Assembly (NCBI GenBank): GCA_038380795.1
Contig: CM076263.1
Span: 8,732,709-8,796,708 of the forward strand
Source: Pyrocephalus nanus
Taxonomy: Eukaryota > Chordata > Aves > Passeriformes > Tyrannidae
Direction of reading: 5' to 3'
Length of the DNA: 64,000 nt
Shown here piece by piece: positions 50,451 to 63,937 of the stretch. Position 1 is the stretch's first letter. Each line of letters opens with the position of its first letter. Both the position numbers and the translations under genes were made by a program. Under the pieces are notes generated by a model. That model did no database searches. It worked only from the letters and a program-made list of their open reading frames with translations, and was not told the origin of the DNA.

Positions 50451-51619
50451 GCCCTGCCCCACAGGATCGATGCTAAGCAGGTCGCTGTGTCTGTTTACAA
50501 AGAGAGAATATTCTTTCATGCAGCTGCCTTTGAGCATAGTAAAGCCCAGGGAGCTTAAAAGCTTTGAGAAGTGGAGCGGATTTGGGGATTGATGCTCTGC
50601 AATCACCCATGAAGGCAGGAGCTGGGGGCAAAGCTGTCCCAGAGCATGAAGTCCTGCCCTAAATTCCCTGTTGAATGAGGCTCTCCCCTGCCGCTTGTCA
50701 CCTGGCCACCATCTCTGCTGTGTGTGCAGCCTTGCCAGCTTTTCCAAGTGATGCTGGATCCCTCTGAAGTGTTGACAGTGTGGTCATGGCTTCACCCAGC
50801 AGTGTGACCACTCCAAGGTGTCACTTGCCTCAGACACCTCACAAAATGCAACAACAAGTGCAGAGGTAGTTGTGATAGCCCCCAAAATTATTTCAGTTCC
50901 TCTAAACAACAGGATGCCAAGTTAACCCCGGGGCAGGAACGTTTTGCAGTGGTTCTACCTATCCATGACAGATGAGTCTCACCTGAAACCCTGTGGCCAT
51001 AGCTGGAAAGGAGAAAGGACTGACAAAACAGTGATGTGAGCAGTCTGTGTGCGGTGTAGAATCTGGGCAGTCAGCTCCTGGCAAATACGGATTTCTGCTG
51101 CCTGGTCCTTCACAGAGCCCCAGCACTGTCAGCTGCACGTAGCAATGCTCAGCCAAGCTGCTGACCACTCGCTTTTTCACACTTTCAACTACTGCTGAAG
51201 CAGTTTTGTATCCTGAAAACAGTCCAGCAGATGAAGTATTACTGCCTTTCAGTTAAAGTAACTGCACAGCAGCTCAGAGCAACTGAAAACATTTCAATAT
51301 TCTCATGTTTTGGAGTATCTGTTACTATAGAAAAAAAACCAGGCTTTTTACAGACAAGTTTTTCATTAATTTTTCATCCAAAAGAGAAGTTAAAATCTAA
51401 GTTAAAGCTCCTTGTTTTCCCAAATGTGTCACTTGAACTATATGGGACTCAGAAAACACCATCTATTTCCCCAGCAGGTGCTCCAAGTGCCTTGGGATAA
51501 CATTACAGTTCCTTTTATTGCTCCTGCAGTAACCCCTGTATCATCATCTGTATTTTCATGTCTCGCTATCAACAGAGGGAGCTGGGGGAGAGCCGCTGTT
51601 AGGAGCAATTCAAGAATAG

Positions 51620-52100
51620 CTTCTGCAATCTGCACATCCCCCCCAGTGCCAAGGAGCAGGGATAATAACTTCCCTCGATCTGCTGGACACTCTCCTCCTA
51701 ATGTAGTTCAGGATGTGGTTTTCCCTTTTTCACGACAAGAGTGCTCTCCTGGCTCATATTCAGCCCAGTGTCCATGATAACACACAGGTCCTTTCCATCA
51801 CCGGGTGCTCAGCTCCCTCCCTGGGCTTGCTGCATCTCCATGCTGTACATCACATCCACCCTGATGAATTTCAGGGGGCTGATGCTCACATTTATCTAAT
51901 CCCTCTGGGCTGAGGCTGTGTCAGGTGTCACCCACCCTTGTCCATTGGCACTTGAGGCTTTGCTGAAGATTCATCCTGTGGGGGAGCCCCTGTTGCTGAT
52001 AGCAAGTCTTTTTTCAGCCCTCAGGTGCTTCAGCTGCTACTGGCCACCCACCAGCTGCCGAGCTGTTGGTGGTGACCCGCAGGGTCCAGCACAGTTTTCC
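51620..52100 (-). mobile_element. Decayed CR1 LINE fragment
   Basis: 'CTTCCCTCGATCTGCTGGACAC', 'TAATGTAGTTCAGGATG', 'GTGCTCTCCTGGCTCATATTC' and 'GCACTTGAGGCTTTGCTGA' follow the order of reverse-complement CR1 with many differences and small gaps. The right edge is uncertain. Confidence 0.55.
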
Positions 52101-53949
52101 CCTTGGCAAATCCCTGCTTGCCTTTTACATGCTCAGAAATGGCTTCTGAGGTGCTGTGCTCCGTAATGGGTCTTGCAGCAGTTGCTGATCCTCACTAAGT
52201 CACATCTCCCCTTTCCCCAGAGAGTGCAGAGCCCTTTGACTCCTGCATGGATAATCCCCACCACCAGCCAGTCCTCCTGCAACCATTTCGAAACAGAAAT
52301 CACAGGAAATGGGGGTCAGAGACCACGAGATACCTCTCTGCACCCTTTGCTCTGTCTGAGCCCAGGCAGTGCATCCCAGAGCGACAGTAACACCCTAAAA
52401 TCTGCTGCAGGATGATCCATCTCCAGCACAGAATAAAGATTTGGGTGATCCAGCTGCGACATTTCCGCACAGGCTGGAGCTTTGCATCCCAACAGCAGTC
52501 TCAGCTAGTTTTATACAAAGACGTTAACGAAATTCAGGATATCTTGGTTTTGAAAGCACTGCATAATTGCAAGCTGTTATTGTCTGAAACCGCATTTGCA
52601 AGATGCAGTCTCAACAGCCAGGCAGCTTGGGGAAAAGAAACACTTGCTCAGTGTGGGAGAAGCTCCTGAAGAGGATACAGCCTCACAATACCCTTGCCAA
52701 GCATTCACAGGTCTTCAGCTGCACAAGCACCATAGTTTTCAAGCAGAAGCCTGTGGGCAACATCCTACACAAACTGCCCCCAGCTCTCGCTCTAAGCTCA
52801 GGGTTTTTTCTGTCCCATGCCTCTGTATACCATGTAGTATCTTTCATCACACCATCAGCAGCATAACAAAGCCAGTGTTTTGTTGCAAAGGAGCAGGTCT
52901 AGAAACCCCTCACCCTGAACTGCAACACCCAGGAGGGTCTGGAAAAGTCTCCATGTACATGTTTTGACCCCATTCACAACATTACTGAGACACTGCAGAT
53001 TGTGTCCTTCCATGCAAACACTTGTGATCCCTTTTTAGACCCCTTCTCCTCATCTGCCTTGAAAAGCAGAGGACTGAGAAATGCTGGGTTTGATCAGGTA
53101 TTGGCAAATTTCAAGCATGTGATTCAGTGAGGGACTAGAGCTTTCCAGGAGGAGAACTGCTGGATTTTGTCTTTAGCTTTGTTGTCACATTTCATCCAAA
53201 AAGCTCAGCTGCTTTGGGAAGAATGATGCATCTGCTCAATCTCTGATCAATGGCTCAGCAAGGGTTCAAGTGACAAGATCAGTCTTTCCCTGCAGGACAT
53301 CCCTCAGTCAGGAGAGGTGGCCACATGCACTCCCCCTCACTGCCCTGACACAAATAAAAAATCTGTGCATATCCCATCCTTTGGTCATTTCTTCACTCAT
53401 CTAAACTTTGAAAAAATTGTACTAAGCTTAAATGATACTTTCTTGGTATCACTTGTCCCTGAGAACCAGATTTTGCAGTGCACTGTTTTTTGTGATGCCA
53501 CAGACAGTCTGGGCACAGAATGGCAACCCAGTCTTTGGGGAAAAAGAGCAGGGAGCATTCATAGACTGACTTCAATTTGGGGCATTTCTCCTATGGTTTG
53601 TGCATAAGGGCAGGCAGGGCTTTCTGAACCCGATGTCCCAGGTCCTCCAGGATGCCTGAGGGACAAGGACAGCTCGGAGACGGCCCCCTGCCAAATGATG
53701 GAGTGGATGCTGCAAGTCTGCTTGTGTTCAACAGGAGATCATCTCGTGGGAGGGAGACTGCTAAATACAGCTAAATGCTCACACAGTGGCCAGCATCCCC
53801 TGCCCCAGGGCCTCCAATAGCCACAGAGGAGGGTGGCAGGGCTGGTGGTCATGCACAGTTCTGCATGGCCTGGCAGCACCAGTGTTAACTGGGCTCTGCC
53901 CCGGCCTGCAGGGAGTGCACAATTGCCTGCAGAGCTGTGCTTCCAGAAC

Positions 53950-54050
53950 GCTCCTTGCAATTACATGCCCTGCCACAGTTATTAATATTTATTAGGCTCA
54001 ATTATTCATGGCCTCTTTAGGATCCTGTTGTTTAAGTCCAGCTTGAGATC
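53950..54050. other. Short A/T-rich block, candidate conserved element
   Basis: Contains 'AGTTATTAATATTTATTAGG' and 'CTCAATTATTCATGGCC' with no repeat signature. The clustered homeobox-like ATTA cores stand out from the surrounding GC-rich sequence. Confidence 0.28.
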
Positions 54051-57000
54051 TCCAGGCTAGCAATCACAAAAGTTGCTTTCCAGAGGAATTACAGTAAATC
54101 AAGCCTGTGGAGATGTTGCAGGCAGATGTGAAACTCACAGACAGAGCTGCTGGGAAAGGAGCCTCATGCCCAGCACTCAAAGACCCAAAGGTGCTACACA
54201 GGAGCTCAAGCTGTCCTGGGGTGGGATGCAGGGTCCTGGGATCCTGGGACACCACATTCCTTATCACCACCCCCTGCACGGAGGCCACACTGGCCATCTT
54301 CTTCTGAATCTGCTAGGAAGAACAGCCCAGGGAAAACAGCTTGGAGGCTTCTCCCTATCGAAAAGACACCTGGTGAGGTGAGGACAGAGAACAAAGTGTA
54401 ATGTTTGTGGCAAAGCAGTCAACAGTTAGAAATATGCAGCCTGTTCTCGTGGCTATGGACTGGGGAAGTCCCTTGTCCTAGCTCCTGGCTGGTGCTTGGT
54501 CTGCAGTGGGGAAGCCACAAGGACAGGGCAGGATCCAGGAGGGAAACCTCGGGGTATCCTGCCCAGCAGGCACATCTGATGGTACAGGGCATCCCACTGA
54601 GACCTGCCAAACTGCTCCATCAAAGCAGGGCTAGCAGCACACACGCAGCCTAGAGAGGGAGGATTTGCCTTCCTGCCCTGCTGGTGCCTTGATTTGGAAA
54701 GGTCCAGGTAAGCCCCAGTGCCTGACACTGAGCACACCAGCCCCCGAGGGTGTATTTGAGGAGGCAGGGGGTCTGCCCACGCACCATCTCCAGCAGATGT
54801 GAGCTGCCAGGGCTGTGCTCTGCCAGCAGAAAGCCATCTGGCACTCAGAGGTGCTCAGCAAGGCAGATAAGCTAACTGTGCTGGCCGAGCTGTCTCACGG
54901 CTGCTTGCAAAGCCCCAGGCAGTGCAGGTGACCGCAGAGCTTCCCCTGCAAAGCCTGGGCTACACTCTTGCTGCTGACCACCCTGCTCCCAGCCTGAGGA
55001 TCACAGTAGCCACCCCACAGCCCACGGCCTTTCCAGCAGCTCTTGGCAGCATAGAAATAACGGGTGGGACAAGGGACTGCCAGAGGGACCCACTGGAAGG
55101 AGCTGTGGTGTGGGCAGGGTCCCCCAGGTAATTGGGCATGGCATGGGGCCCTACAACCCCAGTGATGAGGGTGAGCAGAGAGTCTCTTTGGGGATGCTGG
55201 CTGATGCTCACTGACTACAGCTGGGAACGGGGCACGTGGAGGTGGTGTAGACACCTGGGAGAGGAATGAGAGAACTCATGCAAGAGAAACAGACTTCCTC
55301 CAGCCCCTTTCCTCATCAAGTGCTGGTCTCTGGAGAGCTGGGGGCTCTGAGGAACAAAGCATAGCCAGGGAAGAGGTGCATTGCCAGGAGGGAGAATGGT
55401 GCATGGGATCTTCTCCAGAGTCCAAGAAGCTCTTGAGGAGCAGCCTTGCCCAGGGTGATTTAAGGCTGAGCCACTTCACCAGCCACTTCACCAGCTAGCA
55501 AGGGATGGAACAATCTGCTCAGCTCAGAGGAGGAGGAACAGAGGGGCTTGAAGGGAAACAGTCCTAAATGTTGAAGCCTTAGCAATAAGCAGACAGAAGA
55601 GACTTGGCTGCCTCTCCTCCAAAGCCAGGGCAATGGCCCTGTGCCACCAGGCTCACATGCCACTCTGGTAGGTGTCTTAGCCCAGTCATCTGAGAGAGAG
55701 GAACTGGGTGGAGGTATTCAGATGCCAGAGCAATGGCCATCCCACAAGACAGGATGCCAGAAAGGCCACGTCACTCTCAAAAACTGGGTTTCCTTGTATG
55801 TCGCACTTCCTCTGACCTGCCCTCCCTTTGCACCATCTCCCCTGTGTACCTGCAGCAGCCAATGAATGCCTCCTGACTGTGCCGTGGCCTTCCTTAGACC
55901 AAAATCTGCAAATAACTAAAATCTGCTCTGGGCTCCAGCATGGCTCAGCATATAAAATTTTGATCTGTTAAATGGGTTTGCAGAGGAAGCTGGATGAACT
56001 GGAGAAGGAACACACATCCGCCTCCATTCCCCCTCTTGGGGCAGCTCCCTTGCCTGCATCAGGAAGGCCACTGTTGAGAAGATGAAGGGGGCTGACAGAC
56101 AAAGAAGGGCTCATGACATGCCAGTGCTGGCACAGAAAAGCAGCACAGAGCTTGCTCAGCCGAGCTGGAGAGGCTGGAGGGGCTAATCAAGCTCACAGAG
56201 AGGCAAAGCGGGGCAAACAGGTGGATTTGGAAGGCAGAGGGAGGAGGGACAGAGGCACAGCCAGGGAGCAGGAGAGACAGGTATTCCAGTTCCAGAAAGC
56301 AGGGCAGGCACATGCCAGCGGGGCCAGTGCTTCTGGGAGCAGGGTTCCCTCTCTGTAGCCTAGGATGACAGCAGGTAGGGGACAAAGAGGGGCCAGACCC
56401 TGTGAGCCATAAGATCTGCCCCACATCACCCCCCAGCCGTCTTCTCTCCCTCCTCCTCTGAGCCACCACACCAGCTGGCAGCCCAGCCAGCTTTTGGGGT
56501 GGTGGGTCCCCAAAGCCAGCATCCACCACCCTTCCCCACACTACCAGCTCAGAAACCTGGGCACCCTCATCTCACAGCCCTCTCCTCACCCTGCTGAGGA
56601 AACCAAGACAATCCTCCCCACAACAGTGCCTCAGACAGTCTCCAACAGGCAGGGGAATTTTCTTTTTCCCCAAAAAGCCTCTGAATCCCAGCAAGAGCTG
56701 TTTTAATCAGAGCTTTCTGCCCTGCGGGACTCAGCGTGGGGTAGTGAAAGAGGCACAGACAGCCCTTTTACTCTCCCCTCCCATCAACCTTCTATTTGGC
56801 CTCCTATCCTTTTTTAATTCCCCCCCCTCCGCATTTCAAGCCTGCTTGGTAAATGTTTGAAAGTGAAGCTGATGTGGTTGGTATGGCAACACCAGGCTGG
56901 GGCCCTTGCCTGAAACCCCAAACACACAATTAGCTGATTAAGAGGAGAGGCAGTGGCGTGCTGGGGCTCTGACGCTCTGTGGGGCTGTTCCCACTCACCC

Positions 57001-57470
57001 CATCGGAGGTGCTCGGAAGTTCCCGAGAGGGACAACAGGGAGCGTGCACAGCCCCTCACGTGGGTAAAGGTTTTTCAGGCTTGGAGAGGCTGGGGATGAG
57101 GCTTTGCAGGAAGCCAGACTGTAGGATGCTGCAGTATGGGAACAAGGCTGATAGAGACATGAAAAGCAACATGGAGGCTACTGGACCACTTGCAAGCACC
57201 ATATCTCTGTCCAAACTGCAGCATTCAGCAGCCTGGTGTCACACTGCAAGTCACATCATGTCCCATCTACATGTTGGGGCAGCACCCAGCTGTGTCCCAC
57301 GAGGATGCAGCAGCCAGGTCTCATACTCCCAGCTCTCAGGTCCACAGAGACACTCATCCCTGGAGACAGACAGGCTCTGCCTGCAGCCCTGGGGGCTGTC
57401 TGCTTGCCCTCATTCCCCTAAACAGGCCATGGTAGTGTCCTTGCCAGTAGAGCAGAAGTATTTGGGTTGG

Positions 57471-57582
57471 CTCCCCTCCCCTCCTCTTTTCCCTCTCCCT
57501 CTCCCTCTTTCCCTCTCCCTCTTCTTTTCTCTCTTCTCTCCCTCTTCTCTCCCTCTCCTCTCCTCTCCTCTGCTCTCCTCTC
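57471..57582. repeat. Polypyrimidine tract, 112 nt with one interruption
   Basis: A CT-only run broken by a single G at 57572, built from CCCTCT and CTTCTCT units. Runs like this can form triplex DNA. It is followed by ACACAG, which makes it look like an exaggerated splice acceptor, but no credible exon follows. Confidence 0.9.
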
Positions 57583-60539
57583 ACACAGCCTCATTGCTCA
57601 TAAAGTGGCTCAGGAAGGCAGCAATCATCCCGGTGACAGCCCCAGTTAATGAAGTAGGCCTTCATTAGGCGTTTCCGTTCCACTTGAAAAGCTCCTCTGT
57701 GAGGATGCTCCACCAGAGATGGAGGATGTGGGGATGGGTGATGCTGCAGGGTGGGCAGCAGGGAGGGCTGGTATCCCTACGGGACTGAGTGCACCTCCTT
57801 CAAGATGCTGAGGGGTTACAAACCAAAACCCTGCACCCATCCACGGTCTGACCCCAACACTTCCCCTCTCAGCCCAGCCTTGACCCTTCTCCTCATTCCC
57901 AGGGTTCATCCTGTTTTCCAGAGCCCTGCAGTGTCCTGGGGGACAAGACCTCCACTGTTTGAGTACACCCATGTCCTTGCTTAGGAAAAGGGGGTACAAG
58001 TTCCTGGAGAGCTGTGGGATCTGGCATTAAGTTTTCTGGGGACTTGCAGGCGGAGCAGAGAGGACAGGCTGAGGGGGATGCCCACTCTCTGGGAGCTGGC
58101 TGGAGTGGTCCCGTGAAGAGGGTCATTTAGCTGATGCCTGCAAGAGTGCTCCTAGATTAGAGGGCTCTAAATTGCTCAGCTATTATGTGTCCAGAGGGAG
58201 CATCCTCCTCTCACCAGGGCAAGGCTTGGCGAGCCGCCAGCTGCAGGAACAGGATCGAAAGACCCACAGCTCCCTGCCCCAGCTGGTCTGCAGGGACCTG
58301 CCACTGCCAGGAAGGACAATCCAGGATAAGCACAGGCAATTGCCCTTGGGGAACACCTTTCTGCAGATCCCAGTCCTGAAGTACATCCCCTGGGTGAGAT
58401 GGATTGTTTCCTTCCTCCCAGCAGCGTCATCTCTACTGCTTCCCTCACCCCTGAACCTTCCCCCACAGCTCCCCATGGGGAATTCTGGCACTCATCCACA
58501 TTGTCAGACCACATCCTTTCTCTGTATCCCCTCTCCAAGTCCAAATACTGGTACCCACCAACGATTCCCCCCTGTCACAGGGATGAAAGCAGCTCATGGA
58601 AGAGCAGTGTGGGTAAATGACTACACAAGGTAACACAGTACTGAGCATCTCACACTCTCTGCAAGGCTCCCAAGAGCCCAGTCACATACAGGGATAAGGG
58701 AACAGCTAAGCTGCAACTGCAGGGGTGTACAGGGAGCAGGGAGCGGCATGCAGCTCTGGAGATGGACAAGTGAGAGCATGGGTGGCCTGGATGTAATCTG
58801 GATCTCCTCCTTCCAGCACCTGGAGAAGCACTGACCTCTCAGGGATGACCTCTCACGTCCAGCAGATCTGGGCTGCTATGGCTGATATGGGGATGAGGCA
58901 GTGAGGCAGGGATGCATCAGACACAGAAAAGGATGAGGAGGAAGCAGCACTCAGTTCTGGGCCAGGCCAGGGCCCTGGATGGAGCTAAAACCACCCAGGG
59001 AAACAGTGTGCTCACACTCCAGAATGTTGGATCACGCTGGAGTGGGACCTCAGACCAAATTTGCAGCTGAGCAAAGGAGAGGTGCCTCCTATCCACACAG
59101 ACAGGTGCCTGGACATGCTGCAGCTGGAATTACAGTTACCATGTCCATCCAGACAGACCTCTATTGCAAACTTCCCAGTCCTGCAGAGCTGCAGGGCTGA
59201 AGGTAGATTTGTTACACAAATTCTACTCCAGGCTCTTGTACTGGAGTATTCTCTGGGTACCACAAAAACTGTGTTAGTGAGGGGACAAAACCAGCCCTCA
59301 CACCCTAACAGCGCACAAGGGGCTGCTCCGTAATTACATCCAGCAAGAGCTCTCCACTCCAGCCCTGAGATACGAGGGAAAAACTCAGAGCACAAAAGCC
59401 CTGGGATGGGAGGAAAAAACTCTGAGCACAAAAGCACAGTGGCACGGCCGTGAGGCACACAGCCAGCTTCCACAGCGTCTTAACCTACTTTGGGTTCGCT
59501 ACTGTGCGGCTGCTCCTGGGGGCCAAAGGAGGGGCTGCATCCATGTTGGGCACCATCTGGCAGCAGCTCCTGCTCAGAGCATTCTGGCTACTGAGGGCAG
59601 GGGGAAAACCAGGACCTGCCATCCCCATCCCTGTCCCCATCACCATCCCAAAGGCCATGACAAGATGAACAAAGGAGCCACAGGCACTGCAGCCTCACGC
59701 ACACACCTGGGAGGGAACACTAGTGGGGATGGGAGTGGGAGAGGGAATGTGTCAGAGCAGCCCAGGATACCACAGCCCCACTGCACCATCAGGTTTGAGC
59801 TGGAGGGAGCTAGAGGCTGTGGGGATCGACAGCTGAGCTGTTGAGGAGTGGGATCGCCAGAGGACAGCTGCATCAATGTGGGGAGTGAAAGGCAGTGTCA
59901 GTGATCTGGCCTTGATGTGGGAACGTGATGGACAGCCATCAGCATCATGCACAGCACCTGATTGATAACCAGGGGTGTGATGGACTGTCAGTGATGAGCC
60001 CGTGTGAATATCCAGGGGCAGGGATGCACAACTGTCAGTGGACATGAAGGACAGCCCTCGGCAGGTGGCCTTGTCTGCAGCCAGCATAAGGAGGTATCCC
60101 ACTTGGGTGCTGGTGGAAAGTGTGATCATGTCTGCAGGTCCTGAGATCCTGAGCCCCTTCCCCTGCATGGAACCCACACAGGTGGGGGACTTGGGCTGAG
60201 ACAGCTGGAAGTCACAAGGCATAGTCTCCCTCACTCACAGGCCTGCTCCTGCACCATTTATTCCAGATGATGGGCAATGCTCTGCCATTCCCTGCCTGCA
60301 GTCTGACACAACAGCCCATCAGGCAGCCAGTTTTTATCCCATTTCATGCTGATTTTGGTATCATCCTTCCCTCCTGAAACAGCTGCCGTGAGGTGAGCCG
60401 ATGCCTCTCCGAACCCTCCCTGCAGTGCATCAACACTATTATCTCCATCAGCCAAACTTGTAATCTCCTGAAAAAAGATATCTCGCTATTTTGACAAGTT
60501 CTCTTTTCCATCACCCCCTGCTGACTGGCAGGAACATGG

Positions 60540-60960
60540 GCTCGCGCAGGCGCGCCGATGCTGCTGCTCCTGCTTCTTGGCAGGAGCCAAAAGTTCAGGG
60601 CCCCCTCCCCGCCTCCCACCAGAAAGCAAACCCTTCGCCCTGCGTCCCCGCAGGGTGCCGGCAGGTTCAGGGCCGGGGGGGCGGGCAGGATCCGCGATGA
60701 GCCAGGGCAGCACAGGGCGGCGTTCCCGGGCGGGCTCCAGAAGCAGCCGCAGATGGTGAGCCCACACGCCGCGTCGCCGCAGCAGCCAGTGACCTACACG
60801 CGGGCGTCATGAGAGATTTGGGAGCGGGGAGAGGAGCTGACGAAAATGCTCATTCCCGCTGCAGCTCAGCTCTCACCTCCGCCCCTGCAGCCCTCCTCCA
60901 GCAGACCGGCGCTGCCGGCTCCGGCAAGAGCTTCCCCAGCCTGTTGCCGATGCGGCCGCT
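60540..60960 (+). promoter_or_regulatory. CpG island, candidate promoter
   Basis: CpG is dense here (GCTCGCGCAGGCGCGCCGATG, CACGCCGCGTCGCCGCAGC, GATGCGGCCGCTCC) and sparse in the rest of the window. A GGGGGGCGGGC Sp1-type box lies at 60675-60685. No TATA box is evident. It is probably a broadly active promoter. The direction is guessed from the candidate exon below. Confidence 0.6.
60697..60755 (+). other. Candidate first coding exon in CpG island
   Basis: An ATG in CGCGATGAG opens 19 codons (MSQGSTGRRSRAGSRSSRR) plus two bases, up to a donor CAGATG|GTGAGC. The peptide is basic and Ser/Arg-rich, and I do not recognise it. No matching downstream exon is visible in the window, so it may equally be 5' UTR or chance. 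Confidence 0.22.
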
Positions 60961-63270
60961 CCAGGGAGCAGCCAGGCACACCATGGCTTTTCAAAGAGGA
61001 CGAGGGAGGGACCGTGCCTTCCTTCTCCCCCAAAGGGTGCGAGAGCACCCTGCATCTTGCAGAGGGTGGAGGCTAGTGAATGCTCCCTGCAGAAGTGGAT
61101 CCGGGCTGTAGCTCTCGTTTGGTGGGACACGGCACCTGCCTGCAGCAGGATCCTCAAGGCCCTTGGCAGCCAGAGCGGGAGCAGGGCTGGGGCTCCGGCT
61201 CGCCTTTGCTTTTCCAGGAATCGCTGCTCTCTGACACAGGACTGCCAGGGCAGGGCTCTCCCCGCAGAGGCACTAAAAGCTTTCACAGCCTGCCAGCACA
61301 ATCCTCCCCAGTCCTCTGGGGCCAAGGTTCATCTGTGGAGGTGTTTCCTGCTAGCCTCACGGCTGGCCTCCACTTTCTCCACCCCACAGCCACCCCAACA
61401 CCTTTCCACCATGCTCCCCGGGCTAAATAATGCAAAATGTGATTCACCCTAAAAGGAAGCATCCCTGGGGAAGGTTGAAGCACAAAGAGGCATCCTGGGC
61501 CAGGGCAAGGCAACCAGAGGCTCTATTAATGCTGATGGAGTGAAGCAAGACAAGACCTGACAGCCACAAGCAGAAAGCAGATAAATCCTGTCTGCAGCCT
61601 AGCTTTGTGCATCCCCAGCCGTGGGGAAGGGAGCCACAGACTGGCTCAGATCGCAGCACAGCACCCAGATGCTGCCTTTTCCAACCTCTGGATCTGCTTG
61701 CAGGTGACATAACCTGCAGACGGTCTCAGCTCACTCCCAGTTCAGACATGGGGGACTGGGAAGGATCTGTGATTCAGGTTTGTGTATTGTGGGATCAGTG
61801 TTGTTGTCCATAGGTCTACAGAGGGCTGACACAGGTGATGAGCAGCAGTCAGGGGTCAGGTACCAGCCTGGCACCAGCGTGTGGTACAAGTTGGAACATA
61901 TGTGCCCCAAATAGGGTGCTGGAAGCACCCTTGGGACTGCCCTGCCCCAGTCACTTGCTCCTGGGGAGGCAGGACACTGCAGGAGTGTCGGGTGCTGTGT
62001 TCACCACAGTTTTTTCAGAGGTGTATAAGACTGTCAGGGATGGTGCTGCCCATCTTCCAGAAGTCAGGAAGCTTCAGTCATCAAGCTTCATCCTTCATCT
62101 CATGCTCTCACTCCATGTTCTCTGTGCTCTCTGCATAGAGAGGGTGACATCTCCGCCTCTGTGCTGCTGCATGCTGCTCTCCACATGTCCAGTGCTCTGT
62201 GGGGCTGGCGGAGCTACATGGAGACAGATAAGACCTGCCCAGTGGGGGGCACGGGAACAGATACGGCTGGGATGTCAGGTTGGGACGTGGGATTCTCCCC
62301 AGCAGCATCCTGGGAACAGGAACCGTGCAGTGGGGCTGAGCAGAGCTTCCCTCTCCCCTAATCAGGAAAGGACCTGCTGTATCCAGCCTGGTCAAAGAGT
62401 AGGGCATCCCTGCAGCATCCCCACTACCCTGGCCACTCTGCTTTCACTTTCAGCACTAATCCTAAACCTGAATGGAAGCTGCTTCTAGGAGGGCTCAGAG
62501 TCCGTTTCACCCTAAATCATCCCCAGGCAGAGGTGCCGGTTCCTGAAGGGAAAAGCACAGCCCTCTTACCCAGCAGTACCCCCTCTCAGGAATGATGTGG
62601 GGCAGTTGGGAATGCACATGGACCAGACATCCCACCTTCAGAGGTGTTGAATTAGGGCTGTGCCCTCCTCTCCCCACTAGCATCCTCACCCTTGCCCCAG
62701 CACCTCACTCACACCTCGCATGAGCCCCCAGCCTCTCTGCAGTCCTGTGCTGTGCACCCAGGTGATATATTCAGTCCTGGAGACCAGGGGAACTAAACCC
62801 CTGGTGCTGCATTGCACCGGGCACACAGGGCTGCACGTAGCCAGCAGTCACCGTGCCCCCACTGCACCACGGTGTAGGAAGGACAGCCTGCCTGCAACAC
62901 TGACCAGCAGGCACTGAGTTAAAGCAGGTGCAAGGTAGCCTGTGCCTGGGGCACTGGTCTGTGCCTGGGGCACTGGTCTGGGGAAGATCCCGTGGGTGGG
63001 CAGGTGAGACATTCACTCCTCCGCGGATGCAGCCCCATCTCCATAGTCCTTGAGATTTTTTTCTAAGAAAGGCGGTTCGGCCCCGGGGGCCAGAGGAGAT
63101 GCAGGGAAAGCTTTTATTGGTATCTCCCAGCACACGTCAGCCCGGTTAAAAAAAAAAAAAAGCTTCGTGTCTCAGAGAGCTGTTTAACACAGCTCAGGCA
63201 GCAATTGGTACAGGGACAGCAAACCAGGCTGCATCTGCTCAGCCCCAGTCACAAGCTCCCTGCTTCCTCT
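60961..63270. other. No gene seen downstream of CpG island
   Basis: GC-rich sequence that would be intron 1 if the CpG-island promoter drives a plus-strand gene. The open frames here have no recognisable content. Confidence 0.45.
62941..62978. repeat. Perfect tandem repeat, 2 x 19 bp
   Basis: TGTGCCTGGGGCACTGGTC occurs twice with no difference, which suggests a recent local duplication. Confidence 0.95.
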
Positions 63271-63272
63271 GA

Positions 63273-63332
63273 GTGTGTGTGCGTGTGTGTGTGTGTGCGT
63301 GTGTGTGTGTGTGTGCGTGTGTGTGTGCGCGC
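63273..63332. repeat. TG microsatellite
   Basis: About 60 bp of TG dinucleotides with a few CG interruptions. It creates false Cys-Val frames on the plus strand. Confidence 0.95.
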
Positions 63333-63582
63333 TAGACACAGGCATCCGCTCCCAGCATCTCCCTGTCTCCTGCATCCTCCGGCAGCAAGTGCAGGGCTCT
63401 GGCTCCTCGGGTACCACCCTCACCGCTCCATCCCCCGACAGGGATTTGCACACGGGGCGCGGGATGTGGTGAGCACCCACGGGTGGAGAGGGGGCTGCAG
63501 CCAGAAGCAGCTGCGATGGACACCGTGTGGACCTCTGTCTAGGGCTCGAGTTCCCCAGACGGACCCTCACCCTGGTAAGTGC

Positions 63583-63605
63583 TTTTTTTTTTTTTTTTTT
63601 TTTTT
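63583..63605. repeat. T run, 23 nt
   Basis: An uninterrupted T run directly after CCCTGGTAAGTGC, which looks like a splice donor. It could be the tail of a minus-strand retroposon. Confidence 0.9.
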
Positions 63606-63937
63606 GCCACGGTTGGTGCTTTGCTGGGTGCATGGCATGGGCTGTCCGCACGTTGTTGGGGTTCTCCCACTTCCCCCCCACCCGCCAGGTCCTGGTGCCT
63701 GGGAGGGTGTCCAGAGCTCCTGGGATGGGATGCCTGAGAGGGGGGATGAGAATGGGGTGGGAGGGTCCTGCCCTCAGGCATTGGGGTGCTCATGTGGGTA
63801 CTGGGGAGACGGGCTGGGGAGGGAGATGAGGAGGAGAAGTGGAGAACCGGGCAGGAGCTGTATCTGCTGCAGAGGAAGGGACTCTGCTGTCACGGCATTT
63901 TCATCCCCCTCTGGGAGATGGAAGCGTGTGACACACC

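Larger units (their letters stand above)
52101..60539. other. No gene seen
   Basis: Apart from the A/T-rich block and the polypyrimidine tract, I see no supported exon. A moderately A/T-rich stretch at 52440-52610 (with ACGTTAACGAAATTCAGGATAT) resembles the other candidate regulatory blocks. Confidence 0.5.

Noticed and set aside
56979..57668. 229-codon plus frame
   Set aside because: Its centre is the polypyrimidine tract read as Pro/Leu/Ser. No family is recognisable.
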